Shown here: in pieces, positions 11,671 to 20,450 of the stretch
How positions within the stretch are numbered: position 1 is the first letter of the stretch
Layout of the letters: each line of letters starts with the position of its first letter
Assembly (NCBI GenBank): GCA_038503065.1
Contig: JBCAMK010000008.1
Coordinates: 1,798,001-1,862,000 of the forward strand
Reading direction: 5' to 3'
Origin: Paragyromitra xinjiangensis
Taxonomy: Eukaryota; Ascomycota; Pezizomycetes; Pezizales; Discinaceae
Length of the DNA: 64,000 nt
Translations under genes and position numbers: made by a program
Notes under the pieces: generated by a model
What the model was told of the DNA's origin: nothing
Databases searched by the model: none
The model's input: the letters and a program-made list of their open reading frames with translations, nothing else

Positions 11671-12807
11671 ATGCCACTAATTGTGGTGATCCATTCTTTC
11701 CAATGGGCTGGTTTCCACAAGGCACGATCTTATTCAGCTTTACAGAGCTCACGGGAGCCGAAACCAACTCTCCCAATCACCTCGAAGACCGACAAGATCC
11801 TCCACCCTCGAGTGGACTCCCAAGATGGGAGCCCTACACGTGGATTCCCAGTTACTAGCAATCCAGAAACCACCATGGGACTTCCAGATCCACATAAGTC
11901 CCCCATACCTGGGCTCAACCGCTCCTTATTCATAGTCGTAATAATTTCCGGTGTGGTTGTCCTCGCTCTGGCCATTTTCATTCCAGTATACTGCTGGCGG
12001 CGCCGGAAGCGCAATAGACAGAGAAAAGTTGGGCGACCAAGAGGAGAAGATCTTGAGCTAGTTGGTTTGGAGGATGGCCCACCCGACCCAATCTACGACA
12101 CTCCACGACCAGACTCGACCACGTTGCCAATTCAAGGGATGCTAATGCAGGCGCCTACACAAGTGTTGCCTGTGATGGAGGGAGCTCCGGGAAGTTCATT
12201 GGAAGACATGTTGAATAGATTCGACAGTGGGAGTGGGAGCGCTTTGCATCGCCGATTAGGGTCGGAGGATAGCGGAGGGAGCAGGATAAGTTGGGATAGC
12301 GACGTTGGGGCAACCTGGTCCAGGCATTTGAATTATCAAGATCGCTCGAGGTCGAGGTCACCCCTCGGCCCGATATCTCCACCTTTAGCGCTTCTTCGAT
12401 CTCCAACTATAGCTTCATTCAACTCTAATCCTGTGGGAACGCTTCGTTCACCTACAATTACTTCCTTTAACTCCAACTCTCGGGTAGCCCTTCAATCCCC
12501 TACCGTTACTTCGTTTGCTTCCAGTTCACCTCGGCTTTCTGCAGTAACCAAGGGGAAACAACCTGCAAGAAACTCAAAACCGACCTCTAAAGCTTCTTCA
12601 ACAAAAAGTAACAAGCTACGAAAAAGGACGCGTCGAAAGCCTGAAAAGACACCGGCACCGAAGCCCGTCGCCTCTTCGACAATATCGGTTTTCGCTGGAT
12701 TTGGCAGAGTAAGCGCTGGAAGCATGAGTAACTGGACTAGCTGGTGGGATAGCAGTAGTGACGAAGAAGGCGATGAAATGATGAAGGAAAGGAAACAAAA
12801 AGCATAA
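11671..12807 (+). CDS. Single-pass membrane protein with Ser-rich basic tail
   Basis: The open frame gives up to 378 aa; the first convincing internal ATG is at 11877, so the true start is uncertain. A hydrophobic helix (SLFIVVIISGVVVLALAIFI, encoded near 11925-11984) is followed by a stop-transfer cluster CWRRRKRNRQRK, predicting an extracellular N-terminus and cytosolic C-terminus. The tail holds a roughly 17-residue repeat in three copies (LRSPTIASFNSN, LRSPTITSFNSN, LQSPTVTSFASS), an RSRSRSPLGP stretch, a Lys/Arg-rich part and an acidic end (SSDEEGDE). Another frame at 11595-11858 reads like an extracellular domain (LAPGDSNSFSPVATLLYA) and overlaps, so an upstream exon, a frame error or a decayed gene is possible. 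Such architecture suits a fungal wall-sensor type protein, but I recognise no named family. Confidence 0.55.
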   Translation: MPLIVVIHSFQWAGFHKARSYSALQSSREPKPTLPITSKTDKILHPRVDSQDGSPTRGFPVTSNPETTMGLPDPHKSPIPGLNRSLFIVVIISGVVVLALAIFIPVYCWRRRKRNRQRKVGRPRGEDLELVGLEDGPPDPIYDTPRPDSTTLPIQGMLMQAPTQVLPVMEGAPGSSLEDMLNRFDSGSGSALHRRLGSEDSGGSRISWDSDVGATWSRHLNYQDRSRSRSPLGPISPPLALLRSPTIASFNSNPVGTLRSPTITSFNSNSRVALQSPTVTSFASSSPRLSAVTKGKQPARNSKPTSKASSTKSNKLRKRTRRKPEKTPAPKPVASSTISVFAGFGRVSAGSMSNWTSWWDSSSDEEGDEMMKERKQKA

Positions 12808-13155
12808 ATCAGGCTCCACAGAACATACACCAATTATTCAATGTATTTTGACCTTCCGAAGCCTCGCCCTCGCCCTTTGAAGTATGTACCCTCCGAGACA
12901 GCCGTGATGGACTCACTTGCTAATACACTAGTTAGCTCCCAGGGACAGTAAATTTCTTCAAGCTGAAACACCGAAACTTCACCGTACGCGTAGATATTAG
13001 ACAATCCCGCCCCCTAAAGCTTTAATAGTTTTTTATACCTTAGCAAATACATGTATATATGGTTAGTGCCTTTAGTATGTAACATTAATCATAGTTTTTT
13101 AACTCATCATACGCAATACAACACCTTTAAGCCTACCATTCTTTTATAAATGTAG
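12808..13155. other. AT-rich intergenic gap, no gene seen
   Basis: Short AT-rich spacer between the membrane-protein gene (+) and the last exon of the minus-strand gene or remnant that ends at 13156. I see no open frame or repeat of note. Confidence 0.5.
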
Positions 13156-13826
13156 TCAAACCCCCATCGATGTGCGACACATACCATAGCCATATATTTT
13201 ACCCCGAGTCCATATCAGGTTATCCTCGGGCACCCATTGTTTTAAACTCCCGGCCGGCCGGATTCCTAAAGATTTATAATATTCTTCGGGATCTCGCTTA
13301 GTGAAAACCGACTCCTGCGTCTTAGGAGTAATCACAAACTCCCAGCCCCCAAGCGCCCTTATGAGCCCGAGCCGTGTTTGATCTTGTTTTCGCTGATCAA
13401 ACTCAGGTGGCTAGATGTAGTTAATGAATTATTTACCTATCTATTTATCTCTCCCCGGTAAAATTCGAGTGATATCTTATGATGCTAGTTCAGATATCGT
13501 TGCGGACTTACCCTAATCCACTCAGCCCCAAGGACGGCCGCGGGAGAGGTTGTAGAGGCACATCCTACCAATTGCTGTAACTCCTTCCTTTGCTATTTTT
13601 GTCATCCTTGAATCTCTCAGTTTCTTCGTTTTCTTGGCCCACTAAAGTTCTATCATCCCTTTAGGTTTTATCTTGCAGATCGTAGACGTCACCTTCCCGC
13701 GAATCAAAGACTGATTTGTAGCTTCATAGCGTCGGTGGTTGGGGCGATCGCTGTGGCAAAAGCACAGCAAAAGAGGAGCACAGAATACATCACGAAAGTG
13801 CTACTAGACTTAAAATGACTGCTCAT
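13156..13826 (-). pseudogene. Unrecognised gene or remnant, possibly secreted
   Basis: Two exons join well: 13592-13512 (27 codons, after acceptor AATAG, before donor GTAAGT) and 13410-13156 (85 codons including TGA, after acceptor TCTAG), both phase 0, intron 101 bp. The joined peptide reads smoothly across the junction (AEWIR then PPEFDQRKQDQTRLG) and ends IYGYGMCRTSMGV. It has no ATG. Upstream on the same strand, 13826-13704 encodes a 40-residue peptide with a signal-peptide-like core (VMYSVLLFCCAFATAIA), but the DNA between is coding-like in changing frames with stops (a DSREGDVYDLQDKT stretch, then a DDRTLVGQENEETERF stretch). This fits a secreted-protein gene broken by indels, or one with introns I could not place. 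No family recognised. Confidence 0.4.
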
Positions 13827-14485
13827 AGCCTGGAGGCCAAGAGGCTCAAGTCGTATGTTCTTGACAGGGAGTCAGAGCTTTGCGACACTGAATATATGAC
13901 CAACTCAAGATCTTCAGTGCCAACGTTTGGCATGAGAGTTGGAAACTGAGTACATTAAGTGGATTGAATCGAGTGGTTCCGCGGTTGATTTCTGCTAGAT
14001 AACACTGTGCTCTGTGCTGTCGTGCGATAGAGATGCGTAATATAAGGTCGAGAGATAGTATAGGAGTACGTGCTAAGGGGTTCTTTAAAAGCACACCAAC
14101 TAGTCAACGCCGCAGAGCATGATGATTCTGTCGCTGGCTATTGGCGTGCTTTGTTGGTGGGAGGTGTCTTCCATAAATCATATTGCTATGAGGAAGATTT
14201 GTCCTGAAGGCAGGTAACCCTAACCTCATGCTTCTGGCAAATCAATTGGCTAGCCTCCACCCCATTTTTCATAGGCGTTAGTAGAACTTGTGGCCAACTC
14301 ATCATTAGCTTTCAACTTCCCAAATCTTCGACAGGCAGCAAGAGACCATCCTCGCCTCGGACAAATCGAGAAATTGATCTGGTAAAGGAGGGCTATGCAT
14401 CTTTAAGTCATACCGCGCGTGACGGACAGGGCGCGTAATCGGATTGGCATCTTATCGAGCGGCCCGCCTCTGCAGCCAGGCAACA
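13827..14485. other. Intergenic, no gene seen
   Basis: A single 82-codon minus-strand frame (13846-14094) has no domain or coding character. The stretch includes a telobox-like ACCCTAACC near 14216-14224. Confidence 0.4.
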
Positions 14486-14755
14486 TCAAGGCAGCTCATT
14501 TTTTCCCCACCCGAACCAATTATTGGCTGGCATCGCATTTTGTTGTGCATTGTCCGGGAAGGTTTCAACCTTAGGTAGAGGCTTGGAGGTCTGCTCTGAG
14601 CGACCGTGCTTTCTCCAGTCCTTCCAAAATGCTATCTCAGCCTCTTTCTCAAGGCCTTGCTTCCCAACAACTTCAATTCGGATATAAATAACGACTAGCG
14701 GTGTTCGATTCTCCATATCCTCCAAGTTTCGTACCAACAACACTTTTAACATCAA
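14486..14755 (-). CDS. Short hypothetical ORF upstream of AIG1-like gene
   Basis: An 89-codon frame points away from the AIG1-like gene, with its start about 50 bp from that gene's ATG. Its composition (KQGLEKEAEIAFWKDWRKHG, ending NNWFGWGKNELP) is protein-like but unrecognised. It may be chance sequence in a promoter or 5' leader. Confidence 0.22.
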   Translation of the reverse strand: MMLKVLLVRNLEDMENRTPLVVIYIRIEVVGKQGLEKEAEIAFWKDWRKHGRSEQTSKPLPKVETFPDNAQQNAMPANNWFGWGKNELP

Positions 14756-14803
14756 ACAAACCTAATCCTCCGATCTCAGCGCATTTTTCCACGAAAGAAA
14801 AGC

Positions 14804-16322
14804 ATGAAGACTGCCCAAGATGAATCCTTCAAGTCTGCTGAAGACGCCATAAATGGCTACGGTAAGTCTCCTTGACATCCCAGGGCAGCTTCATTCCTAT
14901 GATCTAGACTAACAAATCGGCGAGCTCTTCAGTAAACTCGAACTTAGGCGGGAACACCGAACCAATACCAGCATTTGTCTTCATGGGGAAAACTGGAGCT
15001 GGTAAAAGTACCATGATAAAGCTGTTGGGCGGGAAAGATCGTGAAGGAAATGCGCCAAATGTGGATGGCGGACTTGAATCATGTAAGATCACCAACACTT
15101 CTCATTTAATCGTATATCAAAACGCTGATGGATGCGACCTAGGCACAATGAAACCCATTATATACGAGGCCATGATCAATGGCCAGAAAGTCCTATTGCT
15201 CGATACCCCAGGCTTTGACGATTCCGAAAGGGACAACTTGGAGATTTTGAGAGAAATCGTGTCAAACCTCTACGTTTTTGCTATCAAAGGGACCGAGGTC
15301 CGAGTTCGTGGCGTCATCTTCCTACACGATATCGGCGAAGTCAGACTTGGCGGCAGCCAAAAGAAGACCTGGCAAATCCTCGAGGCAATGTGTGGAAAGG
15401 AAGGGATGAGGAATGTTCTCGTGGGGACAACACAGTGGAGCCCTGAAGGATCTGGGAAATTCCGGAACGAAGAAAAGAGGGAAACGGAACTACGCGAAAA
15501 ACACTGGACTAGCGTCTATAAATCAACGCGAGTGATATACGACGACAGAGACAACGCGGTTCAAATCATCAATGATCTTTTGGCTAAGCCTCCTGTTCTT
15601 CTCCTCGTGCAGGGGGAGATGCTTAAACCCCCGCATACTGTTGAAGCCACCACAGCAGGCCAAAAAGCAATGCCTGAAGCTTATGCGGAAATGCAGCGAC
15701 TCGAAAAGGAAATGGCAGAGAAACAGCGGAAGAACGAAGAGGAGACGAGGCAACGTGAGGAACAGCACAGGAGGGAGCAAGAGGAAAAACAGCGAGCGTT
15801 CGAAGAAGAACGTAAGAGACAAGAAGAAGCAGCGAGATTGCGAGAAGAGCAACTACGCCAAGAGCAAATTAAGCGCGAAGAGGAACGACGGAGGGCAGAA
15901 GAGGAACAGCGTAGAAAGCATGAGGAGGAGTTAAGGAGGCAAGCTGCAGAAGCCCAAAGGCAGGCTCAAGCGGAAGCCCAGAGAAGACATGAAGAAGAAA
16001 TGAGAAGGATAGAGGCGGAAAGGGTGAGATGGGAGGAAGAGCAAAGAATACATCGGGAAAATATGGCGAGACAGGAAGCAGAGCGTCAAAGGCAATGGGA
16101 GGAAGAAAATCGTAGACAAGCGGAGGCGGCAAGAGCGGAGCAAGAGCGAATACAGAGAGAAATCGCGCACGCAAATCATATGGTAATGTTCCATCCCAGT
16201 CCAAAAGGGACCACGTGATTCTACCAGCATCGAAGTTGAAAATTGCTAACTGTGTGGTTTGATGACAGCGGCAGCAACATCACCACCGTCAGCGCCGAAA
16301 CGACCCCTGTGTCATAGGATAG
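14804..16322 (+). CDS. AIG1/GIMAP-like GTPase with long coiled coil
   Basis: Three exons give 453 aa: 14804-14861, 14933-16182, 16269-16322. Both introns have a CTAAC branch site (near 14909 and 16246). Exon 1 supplies the start (MKTAQDESFKSAEDAINGY). Residues about 33-215 form a P-loop GTPase: G1 GKTGAGKST, G3 DTPGFDDS, and a TTQW motif where many AIG1-type proteins carry a variant G4. About residues 245-435 are an almost pure Glu/Arg/Gln/Lys coiled coil. Unspliced reading would stop at 16218; splicing instead yields a His/Arg-rich end finishing NDPCVIG, with Cys four residues from the terminus as in a CaaX box, though Gly in the last place is atypical. AIG1-type GTPases oligomerise on membranes; a role in fungal immunity or vesicle traffic is only inference. 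Confidence 0.82.
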
Positions 16323-17299
16323 TTTTCCAGGGATTAAAGTTCGAGCCTTAGGACATGATTGCTGGTATGATATCTTTGGTACAAAATTGCTACGTCTTTT
16401 ATCACGTGTTGGGGTCTTTCGATGCTGTTTTTGCCTTACATATCCCATCAGGACGGGATTGCTAAGTTTTGGAAAAGTGTTCCAAATTCCTCTGGTTGCT
16501 ATTTCTTGGATTAGGTTGTGGTTTGTAGTACTTCATAAAAAAACTCTACTATAAGACCTTTGACCCCAAGTTCCAAATCTCTTATACGAAACTAGGACTG
16601 AAAGCAAAGGGAGTAAAGCGTAACCGTCTTAAAGCCTAGATACCTGCAACAATGCTTCATTTCCCTCCCCAAAAAATGTGATCGAATTTCAGTAACAAAT
16701 GTCTTCCAAGAGTAACAATGGCCGGCTTTAAACATTCCCAAATTTCCATCCCAAGGAGACACCTATGTTGGCCCGCCATCAGTCCTACAGAATGTAGTAA
16801 CCAACATCCCTAAAGACTTTCATAGGAATTAGCGCCAACTCGACTAGGTTTCCCGAGCTAAACTGCAAGTCGTGCTGCGTTTTCCAAGCCTATCGAGCAG
16901 TCGCGTACCAGCCAGTTCCTAAAACACAAAGAATTCCGCATCATAGCCAGCAAAGGGGCTTCGACGCAAATATGGCCCAAATGGTAGCAAAGACTCGAAC
17001 TTGAGATATTGTAAAACCCCACCTTCACTCAGAAGCCACATATTTAACTCACGTGTTAGATCAGTACTGATATATACTGCAGGGGTACCAGTAACCGTAT
17101 CTTAATTAGGTTAGAATGTTGATCTTTAGTCATTTGTTATCACTCGCCAAAATCATTGATCCGAATATTTTATTTACTTCCTATTTCATCATACCCGGTC
17201 TTCCATTCCCCCAGCTATAACCTTACCCATCAAAGAGACTTAAGCTATATAGAATCACGGCGTATATAAGCTAGAACAGGGCACAAAACCACCCTAGCC
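16323..17299. other. Intergenic, no gene seen
   Basis: AT-rich, no open frame of 60 codons apart from one antisense to the AIG1-like terminal exon, and no repeat of note. Confidence 0.55.
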
Positions 17300-18078
17300 C
17301 TACTTTATCCTCACCTCCTCAACCGCCTCCACCAACTCCCCAATCGACGGCAACCTCACCTCCAAACCTCCAGCAACTGCAGCCCCCCCCCACAGCCTCC
17401 GGGCTACAATCCCAACTATCCGAACCCACACCCAACGGAGACGACGTCTGCGACGCACGCTATCACCAAAACCATCAGTACCCACCAGCAACAGTGATGG
17501 GGGAACGCACAGGAGACGACTGCCACCGCATCCTAACACACAACGTATCCCACGCCCACTGAAGCTCCCCTAGCTGCTGCACCGTTCGCGGGGATCCCAA
17601 ACACCTCGGGCTGGCCCTACACCGTAAGTAACCCCCATACATAGCGGGATCCGACTCACCTTAGATCACGGAGGTACGCTATAGTGTCGCGGAGAAGGGT
17701 GGTATGGCGTTCTCGAAGCGCTGCTGAGAGGGGGTCTCGGTTTTCGGTAAGGTGGTTTTGTTGGCGGGTTTGTTCCTCGCTCCAGAAGGTGAGGTGGGAT
17801 TCTACGTGTAGTGGGGTTGAGATATTGGTGAAGCGGGGGAAGAGGAAGGTTTCTCGCGCGGTGTTGGTGCAGTGGGCGTGGCGGTTTTGCTGGTGGGTTA
17901 GGTGGTCCTGCCAGGTGCAGCCTTCGGGGACGTCTATGGGGTTGGGCCATGTTGGGGAGATGTTGGTGTAGGAAGGGCGGGGAGAGGGGGGAGGGGGGAG
18001 AGGAGGGTGGATTAGTGGTATTCCGAGGGCTTGGAGGTAGGGGGAGTTGTACTTTTGCGGTGTGCGAGGGGGGCCCAT
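17300..18078 (-). CDS. Hypothetical Pro/His-rich protein, structure uncertain
   Basis: A 140-codon frame (18078-17656) starts MGPPRTPQKYNSPYLQALGI, has a Pro-rich run, then a His/Gln/Thr-rich part, and reaches a strong donor at AAG/GTGAGT (17666-17660). A second frame (17539-17300) ending LPSIGELVEAVEEVRIK may be the last exon, but I could not choose the acceptor. DNA is strongly C-rich on this strand, like other genes nearby (SPRY gene, DPB2). Upstream in another frame is more coding-like text (DLEPEFIYNISPTNQ), so the true start may lie beyond 18078 with an extra intron. No domain recognised. Confidence 0.4.
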
Positions 18079-19141
18079 GGTTTGGTTTCTTCCGGAGTGA
18101 GAGTTTTGGGGGTTGGATGTTGGTTGGTGGGAGAGATGTTGTAGATGAATTCAGGTTCGAGGTCGATTGTTGAGGATGAAGCTCTTGGTATGTTGTGACT
18201 GCGTTTGTAGAGAAACTAAGGGGGTTATTTCAATATATAGGGTTCTAGATACGATTTTATGTTGGACTGAGGATAGTACACGGGGCTTTTGGTTGAGTCT
18301 TGAATAGTAACTTTAGTGAGAATATTCAGATGTGGCCTCTAAACGTGGCCTTTCTCTCAGTCTATTACTTTGGGGCGCAAGAAGAGAACTTATTTGTAAT
18401 CATATAGCTCTACCTACTAGACTTCACAGTAGCAGACTCGCTTATTCTCTCCCAAAATTAGATTTTGCAGAGGAGGTGGAGCAATTGAAGATCGGCGTAC
18501 GCAAATATCTCTTCGTATGACTAGCGCTGTGGGAATAGGGCCACAAATGGTATGATCATTATAGTCTTCTGTAGTTGGACTATTAGTGATGGACTTAGTG
18601 TTTTATGGTATCGTGTGGGAGGCCATTCATTAAGTACTGCTTCAACCAGCTTATCCGCACAACAAACCGACAGACTTTCAGTATCTGCCAGTTTCTGAGC
18701 GAAAGGTCTGTATTTTTAGATTTCGTTGGTGGGAAGCCTCCAGTTTATTTAGCGACACCGTGTTCCACAGAAAATAGACCACCCAAGGAACACACAGAGG
18801 AAACCGCCTCTTGGTTATTGTACCACATCAAGGAAGTGTAACTTCTATCATTACCGACTATTGCTGTTGAAATCACGTGAAAGCAGGCTGCTAGTCTCAG
18901 ATGGATCTGCGTGCATGTGTCGTTATGCAAGATTAGGTTGACAGCTCCCGCTTTATTATTTGTCCGATCGGCTCGCGTGACTTTCTTTCAGCTTGCGATA
19001 GAAGCTAAGCTGAAGGGAATGCAGCGGTCTCTTATTTAAATGCCCGCCTTGTCTATTCTATCCCCGTCCTGTTATTACCACCCCCACCCCGCTTTACCGC
19101 CTTGTTGATACCACTCTACCATCAAAAACTACTACACTAAA
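18079..19141. other. Spacer; promoter of the SPRY gene
   Basis: The small frames at 18332-18520 and 18605-18841 show no coding character. Just before the SPRY gene are a TATTTAAAT box (near 19033-19041) and a pyrimidine-rich leader (19045-19105), typical of fungal core promoters. Confidence 0.45.
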
Positions 19142-20182
19142 ATGAATTGTTTCGGCCGCCGCTCCAAGCGCACGGGGAACTTCAGCAACCCCGCTTACAC
19201 CTTCAATAGCTCTCCGCCCGCCCGCCCAGCTTCCAACCAGAACAATTTCAACACCTCCACCTTCCGCCCCGAGGGCATGATCCCAGACGGAAAAGGTGCG
19301 CTTCCATCATACCCTGGACCCAGCTCCTCGACCTACCAAAACTTCCCACCACCTCCCGGCCTATCCCCGCCCGAAAACCACACAAACTTCCGCTCCCCAC
19401 CACCCGCCTTCCTCCCCTCCCCACCCGACGCCCTCGACCTCCCCCCACCCCCCTCCCTCTCCCACGACATCTCCCCAGCATCCAACACAACCCCCGCCCT
19501 CGCCGACGCCGGCTACGACTTCTGCGTCCAAAACCCCCTCGCAGCACCCCAATTCTTCACCTCTACAACACTCACCACCATCTCATCCGGCACCATCCCA
19601 CTCGCCCCTCCACCTCCATCCTTCAAAGGCTCCATATCCACCTTCCTCCCACCCACCATCACCACATCCCATAAATCACCCTGTCCAGACACCTGCCTCA
19701 TTAGTGCCCTCCCCTTATACTGCGCTGGCTACCATCACCCAGCTAACACCAACACCCCAAAACACATATTCTTCTCTCTAACCATCACTTCCCTCCCGTC
19801 CACCTCCGTCCTCGCTATTGGCTTCGTAGCATGTCCGTACCCGGCGTTCCGTCTGCCAGGGTGGAATAGAGGGAGTTTGGGCGTGCATTCGGATGATGGG
19901 CGGAGATACTGTAATGATAGTTATGGAGGGAAGGATTTTACTACGCCGTTTAGAGAGGGGGAGACGGTGGGTGTTGGGATGGTGTTTAAGTGTGACGGGG
20001 TCGAGGTTTATTTTGTTAGGGGTGGGGAGAGGGTTGGTGGGTGGAGACTAGATGAGGAGACGGATGCGGAGTTGGATTGGTGTGCGATGGAGGGGCTGGA
20101 TGGGGGGAGGGATGTGTATGCTGCGATTGGACTGTGGGGGGGTGGGATTGGGGTGAGGGTTGAGAGGTTTGTTAGTGAGTGA
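19142..20182 (+). CDS. SPRY-domain protein with proline-rich N-terminus
   Basis: An uninterrupted 346-codon frame. Residues about 1-125 are disordered and very Pro/Ser-rich (PPPGLSPP, PPPAFLPSPP). From about residue 200 the protein has a SPRY/B30.2-like core: FVACPYPAFRLPGWNRGSLG, then HSDDGRRY, then EGETVGVGMVFKCDGVEVYF and a final YAAIGLWGGGIGVRV, the usual order of the fungal Ssh4/RanBPM-type SPRY fold. Such proteins bind peptide ligands; in yeast Ssh4 is a membrane adaptor for the ubiquitin ligase Rsp5, but no transmembrane helix is visible here, so the role is open. Codon choice changes from extreme C-ending to G-ending near 19850. It is convergent with DPB2. Confidence 0.75.
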   Translation: MNCFGRRSKRTGNFSNPAYTFNSSPPARPASNQNNFNTSTFRPEGMIPDGKGALPSYPGPSSSTYQNFPPPPGLSPPENHTNFRSPPPAFLPSPPDALDLPPPPSLSHDISPASNTTPALADAGYDFCVQNPLAAPQFFTSTTLTTISSGTIPLAPPPPSFKGSISTFLPPTITTSHKSPCPDTCLISALPLYCAGYHHPANTNTPKHIFFSLTITSLPSTSVLAIGFVACPYPAFRLPGWNRGSLGVHSDDGRRYCNDSYGGKDFTTPFREGETVGVGMVFKCDGVEVYFVRGGERVGGWRLDEETDAELDWCAMEGLDGGRDVYAAIGLWGGGIGVRVERFVSE

Positions 20183-20450
20183 TTGGTAGATGGTTTAAAT
20201 AGAGGTTGGGTTGGAGTTTATTATACTTGGAGTGAAGAAGATACTCTGTCGTAATCCGATTCAAATTATTTGCTCATCTAAATGCCGTGATAGTCTGTCT
20301 CTCACTGATTAAGCGGTAGTTTCATCCGAGTGATAGTCTGTGATTACATAATTTGGTAGCTGATCTACAAAACTCCAAACCCGTCTAACATAAAAGTACC
20401 ATAATGTCTACTATCATACACCATATCATCTATCCCACCATTAAAAAAAC

